This document shows positions 1 through 6,383 of a stretch of DNA of 11,161 bases, one piece after another. The stretch spans positions 1 to 11,161 of the forward strand of contig CATAQZ010000336.1 in NCBI GenBank assembly GCA_949487015.1. Reading direction: 5' to 3'. The notes beneath the pieces are model-generated. The model saw only the letters and a program-made list of their open reading frames with translations. It did no database searches and was not told the DNA's origin. Position 1 is the first letter of the stretch, and each line of letters opens with the position of its first letter. The DNA comes from Flavobacteriales bacterium UBA4585 (GTDB lineage: Bacteria > Bacteroidota > Bacteroidia > Flavobacteriales > Schleiferiaceae). Made by a program: the position numbers and the translations under genes.

Positions 1-245
1 CCCAAAAAGGTGCTCGCCACTTCCGTATCCCCAACCGGGTCTCCATCCAACGCGTTTTCCGACAGCGCATCGCTCAACCACAAAGAGCATATGGCATAAA
101 TGTTTAAATCCAACACTTCGGGAGTGGCATTCAGGGCCATAGGGTTGGCCAATCGTATAAAGCGTGAAGAATACTGGCTTTGGAGTGTGGAGGTAATCGA
201 CTCCAACAATTCCTCCAGAGATTCCATTTGATAAGTAATGAGCAT
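1..245 (-). CDS. Unknown protein, N-terminal part only
   Basis: An open minus-strand frame starts at ATG 245 (or the in-frame ATG at 227, residue 7) and runs off the left edge, giving about 81 residues. The start of the product is rich in Glu, Leu and Ser and reads like a soluble helical protein (MESLEELLESI, then LDLNIYAICSLWLSDALSEN). I see no signal peptide, membrane segment or recognisable motif, and I do not know the family. It lies outside the left attachment repeat, so it belongs to the neighbouring DNA, possibly the last gene of another integrative element in the same tRNA locus. The product could equally be a chromosomal hypothetical protein. Confidence 0.5.
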   Translation of the reverse strand, partial: MLITYQMESLEELLESITSTLQSQYSSRFIRLANPMALNATPEVLDLNIYAICSLWLSDALSENALDGDPVGDTEVASTFL

Positions 246-559
246 AAATTGAAATTTTGCGTCCAAGTAACCGCAAACTACACGCAATTCAAAACCTCAT
301 TCCCGTACTGTGACATAATGGTACGAAAAGGGACGATAAATAACGAAAAGCACCTATAGCGCCTTTTTTGGTTCGAAAAACTTCGAACCCACCTTGCATA
401 ACCGCCAGAGGGATATAACATTCCCGTTCTCTAAAGACATACGTAACTCGAATAGTACGTTTCCAACAAAGTTACTAGCTGACAATACTACCCAAATAAC
501 CGTAAAATAGAAGCCGCTCAAACGGGAGGTATTCACCGCTATTTAGGGTTGCTTTTGAA
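246..559. other. AT-rich non-coding stretch left of the attachment repeat
   Basis: No convincing gene. A 60-codon minus-strand frame at 354-536 has no start context or family likeness and is probably chance. CGTAC (304-308) and GTACG (321-325) form a short inverted repeat upstream of the partial gene at 245 that could be an operator, but this is weak. Confidence 0.4.
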
Positions 560-574
560 CGTTTTGGACCGATT

Positions 575-596
575 TTGTATGCAAATTGTATGCAAA
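575..596. repeat. Tandem TTGTATGCAAA pair, left of attachment repeat
   Basis: TTGTATGCAAA occurs twice head to tail (575-585, 586-596), five bases before the attachment repeat. A related pair, TTGTGTGCTAGA, sits at the same place before the right repeat and again upstream of the integrase start. The surrounding bases (TTTGGNCGATTTTGT) are also shared. Inferred role: arm-type integrase binding sites of a related element to the left. Confidence 0.5.
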
Positions 597-601
597 TAAT
601 G

Positions 602-635
602 AAAAAAGCACCTACATCGATTGACGTAAGTGCTT
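602..635 (-). terminator. Intrinsic terminator belonging to tRNA-Asn 3' fragment
   Basis: On the minus strand AAGCACTTAC pairs with GTAGGTGCTT (10 bp, one G-U pair) around a 10-base loop, and the second arm runs into six Ts (complement of 602-607). It follows the tRNA 3' end by about a dozen bases. The same structure is present at 10768-10801. Confidence 0.75.
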
Positions 636-646
636 CATTTTCAGTG

Positions 647-691
647 CTCCTCCTGCTGGGCTCGAACCAGCGACCCTCTGATTAACAGTCA
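647..691 (-). pseudogene. tRNA-Asn 3' fragment
   Basis: Minus-strand remnant of tRNA-Asn. It has the acceptor 3' strand AGGAGGA with discriminator G, the T arm around TTCGAGC, the variable region and the anticodon arm (CTGTTAA, anticodon GTT). The D arm and the 5' acceptor strand are absent, so it cannot make a tRNA. It is the left footprint of the integrated element. Confidence 0.85.
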
Positions 692-815
692 TAATTTTAA
701 ACCAAACAATAGAAATCAATGATTTTAATAGTCATACTAAATTACTGATATAAAACGAGATAGACAAATTTTTATTGTCTTTGGTTTTTCTTGCTTTTTG
801 TTGTTTGGGTCGATT

Positions 816-839
816 TTGTGTGCTAGATTGTGTGCTAGA
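816..839. repeat. Tandem TTGTGTGCTAGA pair before the integrase
   Basis: TTGTGTGCTAGA occurs twice in tandem (816-827, 828-839), 16 bases before the chosen integrase start. The identical pair is at 10740-10763 near the right end, and a diverged pair is at 575-596. Position at both ends of the element suggests arm-type integrase binding sites, possibly with an autoregulatory effect on int because of the position over its upstream region. Confidence 0.55.
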
Positions 840-855
840 TTTTGAATTCAGCACT

Positions 856-2106
856 ATGGCAACACACGCGCGTGTTATTTTAGACACAAGGGTTCAGCTA
901 CTCCGACCCTCCAACGGAAAGGACCAAGCATACTACCCCGTGAAGCTTCGTATCACCCACGATCGTAAGCGTCGCTATTATCAAACAGAATTACCTCCCC
1001 TAACCGAGTTGGATTGGAAGAAAATAGAGGAGGGGCAGCGGATGACCGTAACGCAAAGAGAGGTTTTTCATGGCAAGCGAGAAATCGAAGCCCTCGCGCA
1101 AACGATCATTGAAAGTTTGGTGCCGTTTAGCTTCCCAGTTTTCAAGAAGCGGTTTTTAAACCCCATTGTGTCAAGTACCGACAGTTTACAAGAGATGTTC
1201 AAGGCGCATATTGACCGATTGGAGCAACAAAATAGAATTTCCACAGCCTCTAGCTACAGGTGCGCCTTGAAGAGTCTCTTGGGATTTCATCGGTCGTTCA
1301 ACTGGAATGATCTTCATCCCGAGTTTCTCGAGGGTTATGAGACGGAAATGATCGAACAAGGGAAGACTCAGAACACCATCGGCATCTATCTCCGCTCGTT
1401 ACGCACCATTGTTAATCAAGGCCGCTCACTCGGGTTGATTGACAATGATTTGTACCCATTTGGAAAGACCAGCCAAGGGAAATATCAGATACCATCCTCG
1501 GTGAATGTGAAACGTGCTTTGACACAAGGAGAGGTTCAGCTAATCAAAGATGCCTGTCCAAATCCAGGCTCCAGGGCTGAACGGGCTCGTGATTTTTGGT
1601 TGTTCTCCTATTATATCAACGGTTGCAACATCAAAGACATCGCACATCTCACATGGGACAATGTGGATTATAGAGATGGCATGATTCGATTTGTACGCAA
1701 GAAGACCGAGCGGGCCAATAAGGGTCATCAAGTCAAGATCTCGGCGGTATTGTCCCCAATTGCTGAGGAGGTCATCAAAAAATACGGGATTCCTTCAAAA
1801 GATAAAACGGATTACATCTTCAGAATAATCGATAAAGGGGATTCTGCCAAAGCGCAATACCTCAAGCAACAAGAATTCACCAAAGCCATTAACATTGGAC
1901 TCAAGCAACTTGCGCGAGAGTTGGGTATTGAGAAGAACATCACAACGTACACGGCGCGCCATAGCCATGCTACAGCACTAATTCACAACGGCGCCTCCTT
2001 AGAATTTGTGATGGACCAGTTCAAGCACGGATCCATGAAGACGACCATGAACTATGTGGACTCCATTGATGACACCAAAAGAAAGGATCTGGCGAAGTTG
2101 CTTTGA
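856..2106 (+). CDS. int: Tyrosine recombinase (integrase)
   Basis: A 416-aa tyrosine recombinase that would carry out integration and excision of this element at tRNA-Asn. The N-terminal part (about 1-110) resembles an arm-DNA-binding domain (YYPVKLRITHDRKRRYY). The core-binding helical domain is at about 115-220, with the catalytic domain after that. Catalytic-site residues: nucleophile Tyr400 (MNYVDS), His391 (FKHGS), Arg368 in TARHSHAT and Lys282/283 in the beta hairpin. The first conserved Arg position is Asn258 (NGCNIKDI), and the His of the usual HxxR is Tyr365. Both replacements are common in Bacteroidota mobile-element integrases. An upstream start at 775 would add 27 Cys-rich residues translated from the tandem TTGTGTGCTAGA repeats, so ATG 856 is preferred. 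Length fits the family, and the gene appears intact. Confidence 0.93.
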   Translation: MATHARVILDTRVQLLRPSNGKDQAYYPVKLRITHDRKRRYYQTELPPLTELDWKKIEEGQRMTVTQREVFHGKREIEALAQTIIESLVPFSFPVFKKRFLNPIVSSTDSLQEMFKAHIDRLEQQNRISTASSYRCALKSLLGFHRSFNWNDLHPEFLEGYETEMIEQGKTQNTIGIYLRSLRTIVNQGRSLGLIDNDLYPFGKTSQGKYQIPSSVNVKRALTQGEVQLIKDACPNPGSRAERARDFWLFSYYINGCNIKDIAHLTWDNVDYRDGMIRFVRKKTERANKGHQVKISAVLSPIAEEVIKKYGIPSKDKTDYIFRIIDKGDSAKAQYLKQQEFTKAINIGLKQLARELGIEKNITTYTARHSHATALIHNGASLEFVMDQFKHGSMKTTMNYVDSIDDTKRKDLAKLL

Positions 2107-2137
2107 GGGGCGGGAACACTCTAAAACTAACACAAGC

Positions 2138-2180
2138 TGGTTTACACTTTTTTTGCAGACACACTTTTTGGGAAACTATC
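2138..2180 (-). repeat. IS256-type terminal inverted-repeat-like sequence
   Basis: Read on the minus strand from 2180, GATAGTTTCCCAAAAAGTGT leads into GTCTG and A-rich sequence. The start resembles the tip at 10439 (GGTAGTGTCCCATTTTGTGT then GTCTG; 19 of 25 positions equal). The first 11 bases also recur at 2365-2375 on the other side of the transposase fragment. Likely ends of IS256-like insertions, now decayed; assignment rests on the adjacent transposase fragment. Confidence 0.4.
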
Positions 2181-2181
2181 G

Positions 2182-2364
2182 CTACTCCAAAGGACGAGTC
2201 AACCACATGGTCACCTCCTCGCGGATGCCATCCAGCATGCGGCTGATGCTGCTAGTGCTGTAATGTTTGCCATAGACTTGCTCGAAGACATCAGAGACCT
2301 GATTCTGTGTCAGTCCCTTGCTATACAAAGCACTCACCAAGCGGTCACATTCCTCATCCTGGTC
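2182..2364 (-). pseudogene. IS256-family (Mutator) transposase fragment
   Basis: Translated on the minus strand, this 60-codon stretch reads from DQDEECDRLVSALYSKGLTQ to ISRMLDGIREEVTMWLTRPL followed by Glu and a TAG stop at 2184-2182. That is the pattern of the helical region before the catalytic core in IS256 transposases (YxKGxT, YG, SxxxISRxxD, W..RPL). Everything before it and the whole DDE catalytic domain after RPLE are missing, so it is inactive. Both sides carry GGGAAACTATC (plus strand 2170-2180 and 2365-2375). The upstream side of the insertion truncates the immunity-like gene that ends at 2354. Confidence 0.7.
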
Positions 2365-2785
2365 GGGAAACTATCAAATCCACTAATGAATCAAACTCAT
2401 TGAAAGCAAAACTACACTTGTTTTCATGGTCCTCAGTTCGCCATCTTTTACCAGGTTGATAAACTAAAGGGGTTAAAATCAACAAATCATTACTCAACTC
2501 AATTATAAATTGCTCGTAGGTCCTTAATTGTTTATAACTAGGAACTTTCAATAATTTTCTCAGGTCTGAATGAACACTATTAATTTGATATTCCTTTTCT
2601 GACATCACACGACTCTCATTCAAACTCGCAATTATCGTTTCCTTCAGTAATTCTATTGAAACTTCCGATTTTTTGAATATCCAAACAGGCTTTGCTTCAA
2701 CAAAATGACTAAATTCTCGTTGATACAATGTCACAACTGACATTTTTTCTGCACCTACATAGATGGAACTGTATCTAGATATCAT
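2354..2785 (-). CDS. Probable CdiI/DUF1436-type immunity protein, 3' end altered
   Basis: A 143-aa soluble protein, start ATG 2785 overlapping the stop of the toxin tip by four bases (ATGA), so the two are probably translationally coupled. Its layout, with SSIYVG near the start, a central Leu/Ser-rich helix ending in SLNESR, LLKVPSYKQL, and an acidic end EFDSLVDLIV, resembles contact-dependent-inhibition immunity proteins of the DUF1436/CdiI group. This is recognition by pattern, not a search. The last four residues (SRPG) are encoded by the GGGAAACTATC repeat and IS256 fragment, so the natural C-terminus, probably only some ten residues, has been replaced. It may still fold. Expected role: cytoplasmic binding and neutralisation of the nuclease tip encoded just upstream. 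An unrelated hypothetical protein is the alternative. Confidence 0.6.
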   Translation of the reverse strand: MISRYSSIYVGAEKMSVVTLYQREFSHFVEAKPVWIFKKSEVSIELLKETIIASLNESRVMSEKEYQINSVHSDLRKLLKVPSYKQLRTYEQFIIELSNDLLILTPLVYQPGKRWRTEDHENKCSFAFNEFDSLVDLIVSRPG

Positions 2786-2982
2786 TGTACCACATGGATT
2801 AATATTTCAACATTCTTATTTTTTGCTAGTTCGATTGCCTTCTCTAGCTGTTGAACTTGAGCAGGAGTTGCACCTCTTGGTATCGCTACATCCAAGACCC
2901 TTCTATTAATTTGATTTGACCAGACTTGGTCGCCACCCCAGGATGCACCTTCGAATGATGCTAATTCGTCTACATACTTCAT
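2782..2982 (-). CDS. Orphan C-terminal tip of a polymorphic toxin (nuclease-like)
   Basis: A 66-aa frame, ATG 2982, overlapping both neighbours by ATGA. The sequence VWSNQINRRVLDVAIPRGAT followed by PAQVQQLEKAIELAKNKNVE resembles the C-terminal end of restriction-endonuclease-fold toxin tips of CdiA/RHS proteins (EC869-like type; tentative). Only the last strand-helix-strand part is present. The acidic and Lys active-site residues of such nucleases would lie upstream and are missing, so it is probably inactive alone. The same frame stays open upstream of ATG 2982 (readable as NRILGQL before the Met) until a TAG near 3050, which suggests it was once part of a longer polypeptide joined out of frame to the upstream gene by a deletion. 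The downstream gene is its likely immunity partner. Confidence 0.5.
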   Translation of the reverse strand: MKYVDELASFEGASWGGDQVWSNQINRRVLDVAIPRGATPAQVQQLEKAIELAKNKNVEILIHVVQ

Positions 2983-3821
2983 AAGTTGGCCGAGTATCCG
3001 ATTCCCAGCTGAATATGAAGCAGCATTGCAGCATCTGAAATGGGGACCCTAGGCATCTGCCCCGGGCTCTTTAATGTGTCGAGCGATAATTGCATCATCG
3101 AGCCATGGGAGGCCTGAGTTTGGGATTGATAGAGATCCTCAGAGGCCGACCGACCAAGACCTAGCACCCTGAGGCTATACATCTTGTCCGTGGTATAATC
3201 CCAGTACCTGGATGAGTCGGCAGCCAAGTAATCCCTCCAATCCTTGTCTGAGACTCCGGTTATAGGGACGCTGTACTTGATCGCCAAATAGGTGTTGACC
3301 ATCTTCACCTGCTCACGGCTACTGAGGCGCGGGTAATAAACAAGCTCTGCTATGGAGAATAGACTGGAGTCAATGATTTCAAGGTGAGGGGTATAGGATG
3401 TTTTATATCTAGAAGAGCGCTGCATAGACAAGGTCAGTATCTTGGGATTCCCATCACTGAAATCCAAGGAAGTCCATGTCGCCCCGTGCATAATCTTGTT
3501 GTCGAAGACCGTGATGTCACCCAGCTCCATGAACTTCTTACCCGTCGAGGAGGTGAAAGATGGCTTTAAGACTAAAAAGAGCGTCGTCGCGCCCTCCATC
3601 TTAGGGATTTTACCCGCCGCACTTACTTCTAAATCCAGGAGATTCAATGTGTGGTAATTGCCAATAAATCCTGCCGAATCCCCATCCGAGCTCCATAGAC
3701 TAGCGCCACTAATTCCACCGGGTGCCGGGACCACCTGACCACTTGCTAAAATGGGTAGAAGTCCTATAAAAACACATATAATTAAGCGTTGTGTTTTAAG
3801 ATAATGTCGCAAGAAGGTCAT
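2979..3821 (-). CDS. Secreted LamG/DUF8202-like N-terminal protein, truncated
   Basis: A 280-aa protein with a signal peptide: residues 1-28 hold basic residues, the hydrophobic run LIICVFIGLLPILA and a cleavage site near ASG|Q. Residues about 40-185 look like a LamG/concanavalin-like sandwich; its usual end is visible as IAELVYYPRLSSREQV and NTYLAIKY. Residues about 186-270 (RDYLAADSSRYWDY, LGLGRSASEDL, QSQTQAS) follow the DUF8202 pattern seen in large secreted Bacteroidota proteins. The reading frame ends abruptly after GIGYSANL, in the middle of where the DUF8202 strands would continue, and the toxin tip follows in another frame. I infer an internal deletion of a large secreted toxin: export module kept, body lost, tip kept. 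A free-standing secreted protein is less likely. Confidence 0.7.
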   Translation of the reverse strand: MTFLRHYLKTQRLIICVFIGLLPILASGQVVPAPGGISGASLWSSDGDSAGFIGNYHTLNLLDLEVSAAGKIPKMEGATTLFLVLKPSFTSSTGKKFMELGDITVFDNKIMHGATWTSLDFSDGNPKILTLSMQRSSRYKTSYTPHLEIIDSSLFSIAELVYYPRLSSREQVKMVNTYLAIKYSVPITGVSDKDWRDYLAADSSRYWDYTTDKMYSLRVLGLGRSASEDLYQSQTQASHGSMMQLSLDTLKSPGQMPRVPISDAAMLLHIQLGIGYSANL

Positions 3822-3970
3822 GGCCTATTCGTCTAAAATGTCATTTAAGTTAGGAAAAATATTTTCCGCAACTTTTGAAACGCGATTCATTGATATAAAT
3901 CACTCAATTTTTCGAAAGTAATTCAAGAAAATCCACTATTTATCCACATATAAAAACCTCTCATCATGGC

Positions 3971-4675
3971 TTAGTACATGCCTTGTAGAGCGTAAAGGCA
4001 CTCCATATGAAACCCGCTCCAGTGATATGAGAGTAAGACTTTTGACTTTTTATGTCCGTATTCCATAGATTGCTGATGCCACTCGGTGGCTTTGTCCAAT
4101 AGGCTTTCTATGTGGTCGAGGTAATCCAATACCTCTAGTGAGGGGTGAATGAATTGATGTTTTTTAAGCCTGGCTTGAAATTTTCGCAGTTGGGAGCATA
4201 GGTTTTCGATGTCCCGTGGGACACATGGGACACCTGAAGGATGCTGGCGGGACAATCGCAGCTCCTTGTCCACCCATTGGTAAATCTCTTCGGCAATGGG
4301 GTGTAGTTCCTGGGCGGCGCGCGCCTGCTCCTGCCGCCTCTGAATGGCAAGGGCCTGCTTGTGCTCGAGGTTCATTTTTTCAAGTTTCCGTTGATGCTCC
4401 AGTTCAAGCTTTCTCAGCGCTACTTTTTCGTTGGTGTTTTCAACATTTCGAATGGGGCTTGATTGCGATGCTATTGATGGTTTTTCATTTGGCACCGGGG
4501 TTTTGTTAACTGTAATATGATCTCTAGCATTATCTGAGGTTTTAATCCACCGATCTACTGTGGATTTACTCGTATTTAGAATGCGGGCGATTTCGCGGAT
4601 AGAATGCCCATTTTCTTTTAGGTCTTGTGCTTTAAATTTTAACTGCTCTGGGGAGTCTTGGGGCGTTTGATTCAT
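3971..4675 (-). CDS. HTH plus coiled-coil DNA-binding protein
   Basis: A 234-aa soluble protein. Residues 11-45 form a resolvase-type helix-turn-helix (AQDLKENGHSIREIARILNT then SKSTVDRW). A polar linker (46-82) follows, then a charged helix likely to be a coiled coil (about 84-125, KLELEHQRKLEKMNLEHKQA), and a helical C-terminal part with the aromatic end SYHWSGFHMECLY. No catalytic motif is visible and I do not recognise a named family. It is downstream of the RepA-like ATPase on the same strand, separated by a 212-bp gap that contains GTATCA dyads directly upstream of its start. Plausible roles are origin-binding or partition protein of the excised element, or a repressor binding those dyads. 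Both are inferences from position and architecture. Confidence 0.7.
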   Translation of the reverse strand: MNQTPQDSPEQLKFKAQDLKENGHSIREIARILNTSKSTVDRWIKTSDNARDHITVNKTPVPNEKPSIASQSSPIRNVENTNEKVALRKLELEHQRKLEKMNLEHKQALAIQRRQEQARAAQELHPIAEEIYQWVDKELRLSRQHPSGVPCVPRDIENLCSQLRKFQARLKKHQFIHPSLEVLDYLDHIESLLDKATEWHQQSMEYGHKKSKVLLSYHWSGFHMECLYALQGMY

Positions 4676-4753
4676 GATGGTTGCTCTATTAAGGTTCTTT
4701 GATTTTGTTTAGTTGCTCATATGGTATGAACTGGGAATAATGGTGTCTTATAG

Positions 4754-4779
4754 CTGTCTCGTATCATGATACGAGACAG
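4754..4779. promoter_or_regulatory. Perfect 26-bp palindrome with GTATCATGATAC centre
   Basis: The arm CTGTCTCGTATCA is followed directly by its exact reverse complement TGATACGAGACAG. It lies 79 bases upstream of the HTH protein start (4675) and shares the GTATCA half-site with two further dyads at 4866-4900. A dimeric DNA-binding protein site (operator or origin component) is likely; an attenuating hairpin is possible, but no T run follows. Confidence 0.65.
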
Positions 4780-4865
4780 TCCAGGGGGGATGGTACAACG
4801 AGGTAAAATGAATGTATCTCTCACATTGTCAATCGATTAAGATCTTCCCGGTTGTGACAGGCCAC

Positions 4866-4900
4866 TGTATCACCTGTGATACATGTATCAAGTTGATACA
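4866..4900. promoter_or_regulatory. Two adjacent TGTATCA/TGATACA dyads
   Basis: TGTATCA-N4-TGATACA (4866-4883) is immediately followed by TGTATCA-N3-TGATACA (4884-4900). The second dyad overlaps the last codons and stop of the RepA-like ATPase gene. With the palindrome at 4754-4779 this makes six GTATCA half-sites in 150 bp, an iteron-like or operator-like cluster between the ATPase and the HTH protein. Confidence 0.65.
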
Positions 4901-5853
4901 GCATCGTCTTGGTACTTCTGCAGCGTTCGTTGGACCTTCATTTTATCGCACCCAACACGCTGTGCAATCTCGCGACGTGACATCTCGTTACCGCTGTGCA
5001 GGTCCAGAATCTCTTGCTCTAATTCAGTGGGTCCTGCGCTTTTCAAGTGATTTCGCTCGTGATCGTACCCTTGGAAGTAGGCCCCCAGAAAATTGTTCAC
5101 CTTTTTGATGGTCATCAAAATGACGTTGTCCTCGCCATATTGAAATTCTGCCGAGCGCACCTTCAACTGCTTGATATAGATTTGGTTAGGATTTGCAATG
5201 CTCTTGCCAATACAGATGACGGCATCAGCAAAGCGCGACAGACCCGAGGAGCCCGCCATGTCCTTTAAGCTGATGGGCTTGTAGGGTGCACGTTTTGGGG
5301 TGTGGGCGATGATCAAGATGGAAAGGTGCAGCTCTGATTTAAGCTGTTTGAGTACTTTCATCAGATCATTGGCTTCCTTTGCGCTTTCCAGAGCATCGCG
5401 GCTTAAAAAGGTGATGTTGTCGATGATCAGCACCTTGCATCGGTGCGCGATCACCTCCTTCTTGATTTCACGAAAGAACGTCTTGTCACTGATGTTGATG
5501 TCGGTCAGGTTTTGTTGAAACTTCAAGATTTTCAGGTGATCATGAAACTCAAACTCATCTTGATAGTCATCGGAGTAGCGTTTGTGAAATTGCTTGTCGC
5601 TCATTTCAAAGTCGCAGTACAAAACGCCTTGCGATATCGACGACAAGCCGAAGCCTTCAATGGGTTTCCCGGAGGCGATGGACTGCGCAATTTGTAACGA
5701 CAGGATGGTCTTACCGATGTTGCTGTCGGCAAAGAGGATGGTCACCTCCCTTTCAAACCACAGTTCATCAAAAAGCATCTGGGGGATGGGGATGTTGCGG
5801 GCATCTCGGATGCACTCATTGGCCGTACGCACTTGGAAAATAGAGGACGCCAT
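4888..5853 (-). CDS. RepA-like AAA/RecA-fold ATPase
   Basis: A 321-aa P-loop ATPase of the RecA-fold type seen in RSF1010 RepA-like replicative helicases and the AAA_25 group. Walker A is ADSNIGKT (42-49) and Walker B is VLIIDN (141-146). A sensor-like strand ILIIAHTPKR (179-188) and the GSSGLSRFADAV segment (201-212) follow. The C-terminus adds a small helix-turn-helix (about 291-313, MSRREIAQRVGCDKMKVQRT). It probably acts in replication or maintenance of the excised circle, or as an NTP-driven accessory of excision. Start: ATG 5853 sits on the upstream stop (TGATG); a GTG one codon earlier (5856) would give a GTGA overlap. It is the last gene of the excisionase-like operon, and its end overlaps the GTATCA dyads. 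The gene appears intact. Confidence 0.82.
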   Translation of the reverse strand: MASSIFQVRTANECIRDARNIPIPQMLFDELWFEREVTILFADSNIGKTILSLQIAQSIASGKPIEGFGLSSISQGVLYCDFEMSDKQFHKRYSDDYQDEFEFHDHLKILKFQQNLTDINISDKTFFREIKKEVIAHRCKVLIIDNITFLSRDALESAKEANDLMKVLKQLKSELHLSILIIAHTPKRAPYKPISLKDMAGSSGLSRFADAVICIGKSIANPNQIYIKQLKVRSAEFQYGEDNVILMTIKKVNNFLGAYFQGYDHERNHLKSAGPTELEQEILDLHSGNEMSRREIAQRVGCDKMKVQRTLQKYQDDAVST

Positions 5854-6041
5854 CACTTTTGATTAAATAATTCATTGAGATTCAGGCGGTACGGGCATCC
5901 TTTGGGTTTTTCAGGATCAAAGACATAGGTGGCCAATACAGAATTAATCTCGGGATGCTCGTCTCGTATTTTACGGAAGGCCAAATAGAGCGGGCTCTCT
6001 CGGTGTGGGTTTAAAGGCCTCGGGGCGATGGACTTTCTCAT
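5853..6041 (-). CDS. Small unknown protein in the excision/replication operon
   Basis: 62 residues starting at ATG 6041, which overlaps the stop of the upstream HTH gene in an ATGA. The longer frame from 6080 would overlap that gene by 43 bases and is less likely. The product is basic at its start (MRKSIAPRPLNPHRE) and polar, with PLYLAFRKIRDEHPEINSVL and a final RLNLNELFNQK; no motif is recognisable. The tight overlaps on both sides (next gene begins at the stop) argue that it is translated with the HTH protein and the ATPase and belongs to the same function. An adaptor for either partner is possible, but nothing in the sequence proves it. Confidence 0.6.
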   Translation of the reverse strand: MRKSIAPRPLNPHRESPLYLAFRKIRDEHPEINSVLATYVFDPEKPKGCPYRLNLNELFNQK

Positions 6042-6331
6042 GGTGTTGTGGTATTTCCGCGTTGCTTGAGATCGAGCCAATGATCCAAATGGCTCTTTCT
6101 AAACAGCACCCGTTTTCCTTGCTTGAAATGCGGAATGATGGATTTGGAGGTATAGCCGTACAGGGTGCTCTTGGATAGCTTGAGGTAGGCTGTGGCCTCG
6201 TCCATGGTAAAAATGGGGTCGGAAGGGGCCTGGTGTTGAGGCTCAGCTTCTAACCCTTCCTTAAACTTTTGGATGGATTCATGGAAAAGCTCGCGCAGCT
6301 CTTCGTGGGTGGTGACAATGATTTGTTTCAT
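6038..6331 (-). CDS. Excisionase-like HTH_17 DNA-binding protein
   Basis: A 97-aa protein. Residues about 39-90 are a MerR/excisionase-type winged helix (FTMDEATAYLKLSKSTLYGY then GKRVLFRKSHLDHWL), with the usual YLKLSKSTLY helix-turn-helix and the wing ending in a basic loop. The first 35 residues are a charged helix (HEELRELFHESIQKF). Such proteins act as recombination directionality factors or as regulators of mobile elements. It is the first gene of an operon with the small protein and the RepA-like ATPase, and a duplicated GGGGTCACCCC lies 53-75 bases upstream of its ATG. Being encoded away from the integrase is normal for Bacteroidota elements. Function as excisionase is inferred from family and context. 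Confidence 0.78.
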   Translation of the reverse strand: MKQIIVTTHEELRELFHESIQKFKEGLEAEPQHQAPSDPIFTMDEATAYLKLSKSTLYGYTSKSIIPHFKQGKRVLFRKSHLDHWLDLKQRGNTTTP

Positions 6332-6383
6332 TTGAACAGTTTTAATTGTTTAACTGCACAAATGTTGGCCGTTGATTTGCCGT

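Larger units (their letters stand above)
601..691. repeat. Left attachment repeat (tRNA-Asn 3' part plus terminator)
   Basis: This 91-bp block recurs at 10767-10857 in the same orientation with three differences (at 620, 636 and 642). It contains the tRNA-Asn 3' half from the discriminator base (647) through the T arm and anticodon arm, ending at ...ACAGTCA at 691, where the two copies diverge. Such a duplication of a tRNA 3' end is the expected footprint of tyrosine-recombinase integration. The crossover lies somewhere in the identical stretch, most plausibly in the anticodon arm. Confidence 0.88.

Noticed and set aside
354..536. 60-aa minus-strand frame left of the attachment repeat
   Set aside because: No recognisable motif, no neighbour in an operon, and AT-rich intergenic context; a chance frame is more likely.
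775..855. N-terminal extension of the integrase from a start at 775
   Set aside because: The extra 27 residues are Cys-rich and are translated from the tandem TTGTGTGCTAGA sites; the arm-binding domain starts right after ATG 856.
4216..5866. Plus-strand frames opposite the HTH/coiled-coil and ATPase genes
   Set aside because: They lie antisense to genes with clear domains and have no plausible products.
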